Position numbers and translations under genes: made by a program. Source: Cylicocyclus nassatus (taxonomy: Eukaryota; Nematoda; Chromadorea; Rhabditida; Strongylidae). Taken from it: a DNA stretch of 64,000 nt. The stretch spans positions 41,218,025-41,282,024 of the forward strand of contig CATQJL010000316.1 in NCBI GenBank assembly GCA_958299035.1, read 5' to 3'. Below the pieces are notes generated by a model that ran no database searches, was not told the DNA's origin, and saw only the letters and a list, made by a program, of their open reading frames with translations. Positions 10,570-20,891 of this stretch are shown here, one piece after another (position 1 is the first letter of the stretch; each line of letters begins with the position of its first letter).

Positions 10570-11644
10570 TCTTATATATAAAGCTGAATGTCTGTTTGTC
10601 TGTATGTATGTCTGTATGTATGTCTGTATGTCTGTATGTATGTACGTATGTTCCGAATAGAAAATTTTATTTCTTAACCGATCCGGACCAAACTTGGCAC
10701 ACATACCCTTCGGGGCCGGGCGGGTGTCATAGGCTACTTTTCGTTATCGATCGATATCGATTTTATCGATTTTTATCGATTTTTTTGCTGAGTTCACCTA
10801 CGGGGCTGGGAGTTGGCACAGGGGGGTAATCGAGCATGGGGATTCCGAATACAATATTGGTTTTCAGGATTATCGATTACTTTTATCGATTTTATCGATT
10901 TTTTTGCAAAGTTTGAGCTACGGGGCTGGGAGTTCGCACAGGGGGGTAATCGAGCATGGGGATTCCGAATACAATATTGGTTTTCGGGATTATCGATTAC
11001 TTTTATCGATTTTATCGATTTTTTTGCAAAGTTTGAGCTACGGGGCTGGGAGTTCGCACAGGGGGGTAATCGAGCATGGGGATTCCGAATACAATATTGG
11101 TTTTCAAAATTATCGATTGCTTTTATCGATTTTATCGATTTTTTGCAAAGTTTGAGCTAGGAGGCTGGGAGTTGGCACAGGGGGGTAATCGAGCATGCTG
11201 ATCACCCCCAAGGGGGGTGATCAGCATGCTCGATTACACCCCTGTGCCAAATTCCAGCCCCTAGCTCAAATTTTCAAAAAATCGATAAAATCGATAAAAG
11301 CAATGGACGATCTTGAAAACTAATATTGTGTTCGTAATCAGCATGCTCGATTACCCCCTGTGCAAACTCCCAGCCCCGCAGGTCAAACTTTACAAAAAAA
11401 TCGATAAAATCGATAAAAGTAATAGACGATCCTGAAAACTAATATTGTATTCGGAATCCCCATGCTCACTTCCCCCCCTGTGCCAACTCCTAGCCCTGTA
11501 GGTGAACTCTGCAAAAAAGTCGATAAAAATCGGTAAAATCGACATCGATCGATAACGGAAAGTGGACTGTGACACCCGCCGGGGCCCTAAGTGTATGTGT
11601 GCCAAGTTTGGTCCGGATACGGCGGAGCCGGGTAAGCCAGCTAG
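10570..11644. mobile_element. Helitron/HINE-like non-autonomous element, copy 1
   Basis: It begins TCTTATATATAAAGC after an A and ends CTAG before a T, as Helitrons do when inserted between A and T. A small hairpin (CGGC-GGA-GCCG) lies about 14 bases before the CTAG end. Inside are a TGTATG microsatellite (10588-10650), a subterminal motif CCGGACCAAACTTGGCACAC repeated inverted near the right end, and three tandem 120-bp units (10801, 10921, 11041). Beyond a central palindrome at about 11197-11230, inverted copies of the same units run to 11580. Tandem units, subterminal inverted repeats and a 3' hairpin fit HINE/DINE-1-type elements. No Rep-helicase is present. Confidence 0.7.
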
Positions 11645-12041
11645 TGACTTATAATAAGCGGCTTAATCTGAAGTTGTGTGGAGTTTGTCCGTTACGAAAT
11701 TACAGTGAGGAATGATTTACGATACTAAACATCATGTGAGGTTAAGATAACGACTATGGTTCATTTTTAACTACGGCTCACGTTGCAATAAACCGAACAA
11801 TGATTTGAGAGACAAGCTCTCAGAAAGTGAGTTTACCACGGTTCACGATGCCAGTGCGAACCTCTGCGAAGCAGAGGTGAAGCACTGGTCTTGAGATAAA
11901 GCTGGTCTGGATTTTTTTCTTGCAATGAAAGTGAATTCGTTGAATATTCTTTTTGAATGAACAACTTCTCACTGATAGATATCTTCTCTTTCATGACTCC
12001 AAAGTATTGAAGTTGACTGAGCGGAAATCGGGGCCAAACAT
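11645..12041. other. No supported feature
   Basis: Intergenic sequence between two elements. The 82-codon minus frame at 11833 has no motif. Confidence 0.4.
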
Positions 12042-12500
12042 CTAACAAGGAAATGGTCAGAAGTCTAAATGGCCAATCCAAACAAGCTGCATACCTTTCG
12101 ATGCAGCATATAACGCTGATTTCAAATCTTCCTTCCTTATCTACAGAGCGTCTTTGCAGGCGAAGTTATGAGCAGCTTACTGTGAAAAAATCGTACATAA
12201 AAATTGCGAAATTGGGCACATTATTGCTCTTTTAACTCATCTCTAAATACGGGTCATACGAGGTGACCTAGTTGCATTTTTTGGTGCAACGCTGAGCCAA
12301 GAATGGCTCGGTACGGCCAAGTTTGCCCTTTACACGCACGATTTCTTAGCAAAATAATGGCCTTCAACGGCTTCTAATTTTATCCACAAAAGTGCTCTGC
12401 AGATAAGGAACACAGGTTTAGAGTCAGCGTTTTATGCTGCATGTAATGGTATGCAGTCTGTCAAATTGACCACTTCGATTTCTGACCATTCCCTTGTAAG
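12042..12500. mobile_element. TIR element, GGTCAGAA family, short copy
   Basis: The left end is CTAACAAGGAAATGGTCAGAA. The right end is the complement of CTTACAAGGGAATGGTCAGAA. Inverted similarity extends about 80 bases and includes an AGCGTT(A/T)TATGCTGCAT block on each side. There is no coding capacity. Confidence 0.65.
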
Positions 12501-12980
12501 TGGCATTAGTTGATCTTGTGCGGAGTGACACTGCCTTTGTGGTTCTTCCACCATGCGAGTAATCTTTCTTGATTGTAAAATGTCAAAATAATACATGTAA
12601 AAATTCAATATTCATATCAAAACTTTTCGTTATTGGTGGCGAAGTCCCAATGAATTTTTTGAAACTTGTCATGAAAAGCTAACCTCTACAAGTTTCAATG
12701 TAATACTCTGAATTTTTACTGAACAGAAATATTTTAATTCTGCTCCATCCGAAACAAATGTTGTCACTGCCTCTCGCAACTTCAAGCTCCGCGCGAGTAT
12801 GTATAAGATCGGTGCTTCTACCACAGAGCCGAAGCTAGTGGGATTGTTTAAAGTCCCTAGACAGTAGTAAGATCAAGTAAGTAATAAAAATTCTGCATCA
12901 CATAAAGTTTGAATTCTAGCTACAATTTTCAAAGAAGGGAGTTTTGGTAGGTATGCGACCGAAACAATGCTCAAAACAAC
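12501..12980. other. No supported feature
   Basis: AT-rich sequence before the second Penelope insertion. I see no gene or repeat in it. Confidence 0.4.
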
Positions 12981-13054
12981 GATCCCATTAGAATCTTCTG
13001 ATTAGTTTCTTTAGCAGCGTCCAAGATTGGTACAGATATTTATTCCACAGTATG

Positions 13055-13094
13055 CAGACTGACGTTTCGGCAAACTCGCCTTCTTCAGAGTCTG
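13055..13094 (-). ncRNA. Hammerhead-like motif, left arm
   Basis: On the minus strand: CAGACT (stem I), CTGAAGA, one A, GGC-GAGTTT-GCC (stem II), GAAAC-GTC, AGTCTG (stem I). The six stem I pairs are perfect. The layout is that of the minimal type I hammerheads known from Penelope pseudo-LTRs, which have a tiny stem III. The extra A after CTGAAGA makes self-cleavage uncertain. It lies 3' of the nuclease frame and in its sense. Confidence 0.6.
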
Positions 13095-13408
13095 AAAAGT
13101 CGAAAACACATAAGTGAACTATCCGATCAAACACCTTATCGACTACAGAAAAGAGCCCAACCCTCTAGACAAGCAACAGTATCAAACAAAACGCAAGATT
13201 AAGCTAGTGCTCACCTTAACAGATGATAGATTTAGTGGGTGCAGACCACTTATGTCAAAAACTGTACTGCATTACTTTTATATTAATCTAGTGACCCGGT
13301 CCTGACCTGACCTCATTATTCAAAAGCCACAAAGGCTCTGATAAGGTGACAGCTCGTTAGTAATGGCTAGGCACTCATCCTTCCGGTTGATTTTTGGATT
13401 TTGGGCGG

Positions 13409-13873
13409 CTATCCAAAACGCTTCGAGTGCTTGCGCGCTAGGATTTCGGGTTCACGCGCCAGGATTCGAACCTGCACTCCCACCTCCGCGTCGTCATGGC
13501 TGAGCCTGCGATGCATGCCTAACGGAGTAGCTACATTGCCCTTGCTGAGACCATCTAAGTGTTCTTTGATGCGCATGCATAGGGGGCGGCCTGTCTCGCC
13601 AATATACGTGTCTCCACATGTTGTACACGTGATAAGGTAGACAACACCTGATACAATACAGTCTCCTTCCTTGCCAAGCGGACAAACTACACAATGAGGA
13701 GTTGTACAGAGACGATCATACTCGCGGTTTCGTACCAGTTGCTGCTTAAGGTTTGCAGGAGGAATATCGACGATCCTTACTATGTCGTTGAGGTCTGCTT
13801 GATGGAGCACTTTGCGAACAGCCATGCAGTACAGTTTTTGACATAAGTGGTCTGCACCCACTAAATCTATCAT
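13409..13873 (-). pseudogene. GIY-YIG endonuclease C-terminal fragment of a Penelope element
   Basis: About 154 residues, open without a break. A zinc-binding stretch (CTTPHCVVCP, then C in EGDC) leads to GVVYLITCTTCGDTYIGETG, with GVVY and YIG as the GIY-YIG halves, then MRIKEHLDG with the conserved Arg. Upstream, NLKQQLVRNREYDRLC is the segment that joins RT to nuclease in Penelope proteins. The apparent Met lies inside the right inverted arm and is not a real start: the RT that should precede it has been lost at the arm junction. The frame ends with an Arg/Lys-rich tail near 13409. Confidence 0.85.
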
Positions 13874-14001
13874 CTGTTAAGGTGAGCACTAGCTTAATCT
13901 TGCCTTTTGGTTGATACTGTTGCTTGTCTAGAGGGTTGAGCTCTTTTCTGTAGTCGATAAGGTGTTTGATCGGATAGTTCACTTATGTGTTTTCGACTTT
14001 T

Positions 14002-14041
14002 CAGACTCTGAAGAAGGCGAGTTTGCCGAAACGTCAGTCTG
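14002..14041 (+). ncRNA. Hammerhead-like motif, right arm
   Basis: This is the inverted twin of the motif at 13055-13094, identical in core and stems: CAGACT 14002-14007, CTGAAGA 14008-14014, stem II 14016-14027, GAAAC 14028-14032, AGTCTG 14036-14041. Here it faces away from the nuclease frame, as expected if the right arm is an inverted pseudo-LTR. Confidence 0.6.
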
Positions 14042-14157
14042 CATACTGTGGAATAAATATCTGTACCAATCTTGGACGCTGCTAAAGAAACTAATCAGAA
14101 GATTCAAACTATGCCAAGATTTATGGATAGTCGAACATGGATTCTGATCCCATTAGA

Positions 14158-14994
14158 TGTTTCAGAATAATATTTTTTCAGCCAAAGTGATGACATTACA
14201 ATATCATTCAACGCAGCATTTGATTAGCTTTCATTCAAACAATCAGGTTCTGACTCAACTTCTCTAAAAAGGGATGTATTGCCATCTACCTTGTTTATAC
14301 ATAAAGAGTATGCTTTTATCTATTGCTCATTCTAAAGGTAATTCTTTATTCATTTTCAAATCTTTGCACATACCCAGCTTCTCTTCGAGGATGTTCTGCG
14401 TTATGTCATTCTGCTTTTCCTATCAGCGTTATACGGTGGAAAATGAGGCCAAGTAGGAAAAAAGCAAGTTTCAGTACACACGGATTCCTCAACCGACTCC
14501 GCTGCTCTGCGGATCAATTTCACTACAAATGCCAGTGTCCATCACTGTTGGCGTTCCCCAGGATCCCATGCCATTGAATTCGAATGTGAGTTTCATACAG
14601 TCTAGTAGATTTTCTGTGCCGAGAGTTTGCGGTAAAAATTTGCGCTTGAACAAATAGCCACTTCAATGGCCGGCATCTTGCGCGCTCAAGAGACCGGCAT
14701 TCTTTACGCGGAAATTTCAAGCAAACTCTCGGCACCGCAAGCACACTATATTGAGCAAAAAACCTACAAGACTGTGAAGTAGTGCACATGCTACTTACCA
14801 TGACATAATTGAGATACATTTACAAAACCGGAGATTGTCAATTTAGAATGATATCAGCGCCAGCGAGTCAGTGGATTACGACAGTGTGTCGCTATCTGGT
14901 ACATTTGACGGTCCAAGTTATGTAAACGCCAACAATGTCTTAAAGAGCGTCAGTGCCTGTGCGCCGCCGTATCGCAGCTCTATTTTGTCATATA
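14158..14994. other. Intergenic, one small inverted repeat
   Basis: GCCGAGAGTTTGC (about 14619) and its complement GCAAACTCTCGGC (about 14724) form the ends of a possible 120-bp MITE. Nothing else is supported. The open frames overlap on both strands without motifs. Confidence 0.35.
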
Positions 14995-16115
14995 TCTTAT
15001 GTAAAAAGCTGAATGTCTTTTTATCTGTTCTGTATGTCTGTCTGTATGTGTACGTATGTTCCGAATAGAAAATTCCATTTCTGAACCGATCCGGACCAGG
15101 GCACGGCACAGGTGGCTTAGCAAGCAAGCTGGATATCGTTTTTGGGGAAAAAGCAAAGGGGATATCGTTTTTGGGGAAGAGAATAACTTGTCTTCCGATT
15201 TGCGGCCGGCACGCTGCCGGCATGCCGCTAGCAAATAAACAAAAGGTTTGTTTACAGCGAAGTGAAGATGAAATGACACCAAAATAGGTGTGTAGGTGGG
15301 CAATGGGGAGTTAGAACTAAGTATCAAAAATTATGAAAAAATTATGTGAACTAAAAGCGTGCTCAACTTTTTTCGGCGTTAGGTGGCTTTCAAGCCACCT
15401 GGATAGCCACCTGAGGTGGCTTAGGAAAGAAAACGTCATAAATTCTTCCTCCCTCACATAATTTTTCCACATTCTTTACATACTTTTCATCTACATCCCG
15501 AACCCTACAAACTGGTTCTTAAACCGCCTCAAACCCCCTTCTCCCCGCTTAGTTATAGCCCCTTGAAAATTTTGAATGGCCGCGGAAAGGCTGCTCTAGA
15601 CGCGAATTGCTGCACGATGGATACATCATGCCGCCATTCCGGAGAATATGAATATAATTGCTTTGTTCGATGATTCTTTTTCGTTTTTTTCTGCTGTTGC
15701 TTTGTTCCGTTCCTTTTCAGTATTCTTCTTCGAATATTGGCGGATGTCGTAAATTCATTGAACTCAAAAGGGACTTCATTTTTTGCAATTTCGGGACGCC
15801 CTCGTGCCGAGCCCTGGTTTAGGGTCAAAGGGGACTTCGTAAAAATTCGCAAAAGTCAAGGGGGACTTCGTTTTTTCCATTTTCAACTAGCCACCTCGTG
15901 CCGAACCCTGATCCGGACCAAACTTGGCACACATACACTTCGGGGCGGGGCGGGTTCGTAGGCTACTTTTCGTTATCGACCGATATCGATTTTATCGATT
16001 TTTTGCAAAATTTGAGCCACGGGGCTGGGAGTTGGCACAGGGGGGGGGGATAATCGAGCATGCTGATTACTAATAAATGTTGATAGGGCCGGGCGGAGCC
16101 GGGTAAGCCAGCTAG
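14995..16115. mobile_element. Helitron/HINE-like element, copy 2, split by a hAT insertion
   Basis: It starts TCTTATGTAAAAAGCTGAATG after an A and ends AAGCCAGCTAG, with a GGC-GGA-GCC hairpin upstream as in copy 1. It shares the Tn-rich microsatellite (TGTCTGTATG), the CCGGACCAAACTTGGCAC motif and the ATCGAT-rich block with copy 1, but has only a single internal unit and no inverted half. It is interrupted at 15097-15910 by the hAT-like element. The base after CTAG is C, not T. Confidence 0.65.
15097..15910. mobile_element. hAT-like non-autonomous element nested in the Helitron
   Basis: The ends are CAGGGCACGGCACAGGTGGC and the complement of CAGGGTTCGGCACGAGGTGG. Both flanks carry ATCCGGAC (15089-15096 and 15911-15918), a perfect 8-bp target duplication. 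Eight-base duplications and CAGGG ends are hallmarks of hAT transposons. No transposase is visible. The smaller copy at 40022-40297 has matching ends and the same inner motifs (GACTTCGT, AACGATATCC). Confidence 0.85.
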
Positions 16116-17239
16116 CTCGCTATACCATACAATATCGCACTTCCGTTTTCGCCTACCATGTCAACATAAACAGGTCAGCACGCTTAGCGTGTTCTTTATT
16201 GAAGCTCACTGCACTTCTTCGTATATCTATGCGTGGTGTCTGTCTGCATGTATTCTTGAAAAATTCAAGAGCTGTTCGCATTTTTATAGGTGAAAACAAG
16301 TCCCTTGCACAATTTTATAACTCACATAGCCGATAACAAAGAAATTCGCAGTGGTTTCGAATCTCAAACCGCTCCTCACACATAGTCAAGACGCGTGGCG
16401 CTTGTTAGGTTTTACTTTTAATTATGCATCCAGATGATTTATTGATATGCTGGAGAACTTTGGAAGTGCTGAAGAAAAATTAGAATAATTTAATGCCGGA
16501 GGTGGAGGTGGAAGTGGGGATAGGACAGGAACAGTGAGATAACTAGTACCAAAGTTGATTTCGATGGCGCAGTGGTCTATAATTTGTACTTCTATACATT
16601 ACACAAATTTCAGTAGTTCAATTCCAGAGCCAATAGATGACAATAGTTCAGATTAGAGAGCGCTGAACTATCAGTCGCAATATTTGCTACAGATTATCTA
16701 TGGCTTTATTCACCTCTCCTTGTAACCGCTGTAAACAGCGTCCATCCGCACGCCAATCCAATCCCAGTTCCGGAGACCGCCTTTCGAATTCGGCGGAACG
16801 GGGATTTTCGGAGTTTCTGTGGATTCTCAACTTCATATTCACAATCAGAGACATGAGAAGGCCCTAGAGGACAAAAATACGGAAGGAGAATGTGACGGTG
16901 CCTTCGATGGGCGGAGCGCGTTCGAAGGCACCGTCAAAGGGACGCACAGCATCTAGACAGTGGAGGAACCGTGTTAGTGGACCTTAAATAACAAACACAG
17001 TTCTTCTTCTAGGAACTGCTTGTAGACTAAATCATCTGATATCAGGAAGCATGGGTCCGGGTTGTGTGCTGTCTTCAAAATTTTGTGGGTAGTGGCAATT
17101 TTTGTGCTCTACTTGCACCTCACAACAATTCAGCTCATCGATTTTGTATGCCGTCACAGAATAGTATCATTCAGCATTTTCGGCATTCGCTTCTTTCGAT
17201 CCTTTCTTTGGTCTATCCAAGGAACCTTCCTGCAATTGA
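16116..17239. other. Intergenic, one perfect hairpin at 16894-16935
   Basis: GACGGTGCCTTCGA (16894-16907) pairs perfectly with TCGAAGGCACCGTC (16922-16935) over a 14-base loop. The rest shows no gene. A purine-rich run (GGAGGTGGAGGTGG) lies near 16500. Confidence 0.4.
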
Positions 17240-17245
17240 TTTATT
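17240..17245 (-). promoter_or_regulatory. Polyadenylation signal AATAAA
   Basis: AATAAA on the minus strand, 45 bases after the stop codon of the small membrane-protein gene. Confidence 0.6.
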
Positions 17246-17289
17246 GGGTGAATCAATCACTCAGTGATTGAGTGATCAATCAGTGCCGT

Positions 17290-17740
17290 TTACTCTTTGT
17301 CTCGACGTACCTCTTTACTCGACATTGCGCCACGACGCATCCTGATCATTTTTCTGATTGCCACAATGCCTACAAGAATGAGGGCAAGCAAGACACCAAC
17401 CACGAAACCGATAAAAAGGAATCTTCTTTCTGAAGGGAACACCTCTTATCAGTCTGGCATTTCCAGCAAACTTTGCAAAATAAGGCATTACGCACGTTTC
17501 AAGAAACTTGCAATAGTTCCAGGAGTGGACGAAGCACGTTCTAGTGATGATCTGCCTCCACTACTGGATAATACACCTTTTAGTGAATATGCACTGCTTT
17601 TAGCAGTGGTTAATGCATTTTTATCCTCTTCATCGTACTGATACTTATCCAGCCATCCTCCCTTGATTCTAGCTCCTATACAGATTTTACTCTACAAAAT
17701 CCACCGAAAGAGAGCAGGTTAGCTTACGAGACGATACCAT
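17290..17740 (-). CDS. Small single-pass membrane protein, three exons, unrecognised
   Basis: Exons, minus strand: 17728-17740, 17496-17675, 17290-17429. The frame is continuous through both junctions and gives 110 residues. The N-terminal 65 residues are polar and Ser-rich (GVLSSSGGRSSLERASS). A strongly hydrophobic segment follows at about residues 67-88 (FLFIGFVVGVLLALILVGIV), then a basic tail (RKMIRMRRG) that ends KEVRRDKE. There is no signal peptide, so a signal-anchor protein is likely. The basic residues after the segment favour a C-terminus in the cytosol, though RR also precedes it. The first exon codes for only four full codons; an acceptor-like TTTTTAG stands just upstream of the ATG and may accept a spliced leader. 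I do not recognise the family. Confidence 0.65.
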
Positions 17741-17880
17741 AATCGCAACCGCTCAAGATGACTAAAAACTGAGAATTAGCTAGTTGATAGGCTACTGTTT
17801 TTGTTTATGAATAAGAGCGCTACATCTGTTAACGCTTGTTTGTATCTGTGCTCTAGCTCGAAAACTACTTTGGAAATCTA

Positions 17881-18126
17881 AAGGGCCGGGCATATTTCAA
17901 GCGATTTCAATCGCGACGCGATCTGGCAATATTCCAGGTGTCCATAACTCATTGTGAGCGCATTATAAATGTACAGAAGATAGGGCATTTTATCACTTTA
18001 CGTAAGTTATACGCTCTATGCAAACTGCATACGCTCTATGCAGTTTGCTAACGTTGGATCCGAGGACTTCTGGCGAATTGCCAAATCGCGTCGCGACTGA
18101 AATCGCGTGAAGTATGCCCGGCCCTT
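17881..18126. mobile_element. MITE, AAGGGCCGGGC family, copy 1
   Basis: The left end AAGGGCCGGGCATATTTCA is mirrored by TGAAGTATGCCCGGCCCTT on the right. Inside, CGATTTCAATCGCGACGCGAT and its complement continue the arms. The two adjacent elements at 53296-53757 belong to the same family. Confidence 0.7.
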
Positions 18127-18282
18127 GAGAAAGTATCTCGCGTTCCTCTAAAATCAACAAAAATGTAGAAGAACGCTATAGTATGTGTAAGAGTAGTCAA
18201 GCCAAGTGCATCTACTCGAACATCCGCATGAGCTAATGGTTAACGCGAGAGACTACGGGCGGTCTCTCTCATTCAAGAATTT

Positions 18283-18430
18283 TGGGTAGAGGACTATATG
18301 TCGCCGGAAAAGGGCGGTCCCCGCGGTCATTTGCGACAAATACGCACTCTTGTACATGTGCGGACATGCGTTCCTGCAGGGTATCCGCGCGGGACTCTTC
18401 CAAATTCGGCGACATATAGTCCTCCACCCA
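18283..18430. mobile_element. MITE with GAGGACTATATGTCGCCG ends
   Basis: GGGTAGAGGACTATATGTCG (18284 on) and its complement (to 18429) form the termini. The middle has TTGTACATGTGCGG. Partial relatives occur at 49671-49796 and from 50742. Confidence 0.65.
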
Positions 18431-19445
18431 AGAATTTTTCTGCCAACTTTTCTGTACTTCGAAAATTACAGAGTATATTTTAACCAAATGTGACTTCGAA
18501 TTAACGAAATCTATGAAAACATATTCAGAGGAGCTGCGACATCGTCATCCACGACAATTACGGCGCTCCTGGACTCAATTTCAACCTCTTGTGCGATTGT
18601 GTTATAGCCGGTCGCGGGCAGTTAGATTTACATAGCTTTTCGGGCATTTGGATTATACACAACCTTTAAGTCCGCTTTTCTCGAGAGAGGAGAAGGGGGG
18701 AGGGGGGTGGAGCATGCGCGCTCATGCTTCGTTTTCAGTTATAAAAGTGTCTCTCAGAGACGGTTAGAATATTCATACAACCTCTATCTCTTCGCCAAAA
18801 GCACAGCATTGGAAATCTCAATTTTTCATCTCATAGTATGTTCATCTAAATTTTCACCAACCGCACACACTGTACGTCACTACGGAAGTACAAATGCCCC
18901 TGTACAAGTCATGCTTTCAAAGGATTTCGGCAGCGCGCCGCCGCCGGCTGCAGACACGGCCAGTTCATGCGGTCAACGACTTGACGGTACCCTTGTGAAG
19001 TTGCTACGATCACTTCCTCGGAGACTGAATAGAATCGTCATCAACTGCGCCACCTTATTGTGGCTTAGTTATTTTTTTCCTAATGTCGCCTAAATTTGTT
19101 TTTCTAATTAGACTTCTCTTCAGGCGGACGTATCTACAAGATTTCAAGCCAAGGGAATATGCATCTGTCACGTTTTCTACCGACAGAAAAACCAGGACTC
19201 TACCTTGTTTAGAGTATCTCTGCTTCACCATGCTTCCCCCCCCCCCCCTCCCTCGCCCCCTCGCCCACCCGCTTCCCCAAAAAAGTCTTGTTCCCCTAAG
19301 AAAGCAGCGAGCACAACTTCTGCGCCACTCGAAATTGCCTAAATTCGAACATCCTCCAAATGATCTAGAATATCAAAATCATACGTAATTACAAATTTGA
19401 TCTGAGTTTTAGTTTAGAATATGAGAAAAACATCATCTTAATATA
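18431..19445. other. No supported gene; homopolymeric C tract
   Basis: A 128-codon frame at 18707 (plus) shows no motif. A C-rich stretch lies at 19232-19275. I see no element ends. Confidence 0.35.
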
Positions 19446-20778
19446 CAGTGTGTCCGAAAATAATGTGCATACCGTTTTATCGTTAATTACTCACTTTCGC
19501 CGATGTCTTTCGCCGATCTTCAGATACTGTTCTGTACAGCTTGCTTCAACTTAGGCTTTCAGTATGAAGCAAGGCTCCGATCTCCTCCGCTACTATGGGA
19601 TTACGGTATGACTCTCGCCACGCAGCCGAAGTGTAAATTAGCCGTTTGATGAAAAAAAAGTTCCAAGAAAGATTGAAAAATTGTGTAGCAGCAAGAATTT
19701 TAAGCAAGCTGATTTCATTACGCTACGCAACTTTGATTTCTGACTTTTCTACATGTGAAATCACATTCTTAAAAAACACTGGGAAGGCAGTTGCTACTGT
19801 TTTCCAAAAATAACTCATAGGAAGCATGACCGTGGTGTGGAATTCATATCTGAAATCGGCAACTCTGATTGGCTTAACAAAAGTGTTTTTGGCTTGTTTG
19901 GCTTTCTTTCTGAGGCAAAATGCAACTCTCAACGGCTCAAAGCCCTCCTCAAAGTTCCTACCGTAACCCTACAGTAACGAAAAAAGATCTAAGGGAAGCT
20001 ACCTAACTTAGCTCGGCCTTCTGGCAAGGGACATAGATATGCTAAATCAGCTTCAAACGCTGATTCCAAATATATCCCTAGCTACCGAGCAACACTCCGA
20101 AGCGAGTTATGGACTTTTTTATGTGCAAAATGGGCATGCTCATCGACATATTGGCATCACGGCATCATCACCTAAGTGCTAGTACACTTGCTTTTTAGAG
20201 GGAAAACACTGGGTTTGTGTTATTTCAATATCTCGCACCTTGTTCTTGCAGATTCCATATATGTCCCCTGCCGAAAGGTCGAGCTAAGTTATGTAGCTTT
20301 CCTCATTAGATTTGTTCCATACCGCAAATCCAAGATGAAGAGAGCTCTATATAATGATACGCTGTCCACGGAAAACATCGAAGCAGGCGAGTTATCAAAG
20401 GCGGTGTCCGGCGAAATCTCGATCTCCAGTTTTGCACATTCTCGCTGCTACCATATCTCACTTTGCAGCGCTTGAAAATGGCGAAAATGGACTTTTTTCG
20501 AGGTTCCCATGTCCGGATTCGCTGGGAAATACATGTAAGTGGGCGGTGTCAGGAGCGAAAGGGCGGGGTCCGGAAGATTTCTGGAATAGATTTCAGGCTT
20601 TCCAAAAGCACTTTTTCGCTCCAGACTTCATTAACAGATTGCTTGAGGGGTCTGCCGTTGCAATGCTGTGAAATACCAATACCCATCATTTGCCGAGACT
20701 TTGCTTTCAACGATCAAAACATTATGCGCATTATTTTGGGAAATCCTGTATATCTAGTAGCATACATCAATTCTATTT
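19446..20778. repeat. Mariner-like terminal repeat fragment and unassigned sequence
   Basis: TATACAGTGTGTCCGAAAAT at about 19446 resembles the end of the mariner-like element at 45240. No matching right end was found. The rest is AT-rich repeat-like sequence with no gene. Confidence 0.3.
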
Positions 20779-20784
20779 TTTATT
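20779..20784 (-). promoter_or_regulatory. Polyadenylation signal AATAAA
   Basis: AATAAA on the minus strand, 108 bases after the DONSON stop codon. Confidence 0.55.
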
Positions 20785-20891
20785 TCTTTTACTTCTTAAA
20801 TTTGTTTCCGTAGCTGGATGTCCTAGCAACATAATCACGTTAACAACTGTACAACCAATATTAGACTGATGATATTCATATAGATGGCGTA

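Larger units (their letters stand above)
12981..14157 (-). mobile_element. Penelope-like insertion with inverted arms and 12-bp target duplication
   Basis: GATCCCATTAGA stands at both ends in the same orientation (12981-12992 and 14146-14157), a likely target-site duplication. Between them are 282-bp inverted arms (12991-13272 and 13824-14105) that surround a C-terminal GIY-YIG fragment read on the minus strand. A 40-base tail follows the right arm. Penelope elements often insert as partial tandem or inverted copies with pseudo-LTRs, and the arms fit such inverted pseudo-LTR fragments. Each arm carries a hammerhead-like motif. The polymerase is absent. The nuclease (YIGET, with ordinary spacing) belongs to a canonical C-terminal-nuclease Penelope clade, unlike the element at 910-3629. 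Confidence 0.78.

Noticed and set aside
10813..11160. 115-codon open frame of repeating AQGGNRAWGFRIQYWFSG blocks
   Set aside because: It is a translation of the 120-bp tandem units of the Helitron-like element; the period divides by three, so the frame stays open by chance.
13440..13470. GGTTCGAATCC on the minus strand, a perfect tRNA/Pol III B box
   Set aside because: It lies inside the Penelope nuclease reading frame (codons for the segment before LAREPEILARK). No A box or cloverleaf fits around it.
16558..16640. tRNA-like A box (TGGCGCAGTGGT) and degenerate B box (AGTTCAATTCC)
   Set aside because: Acceptor and T stems do not pair. At best it is a decayed tRNA or SINE relic, too weak to annotate.
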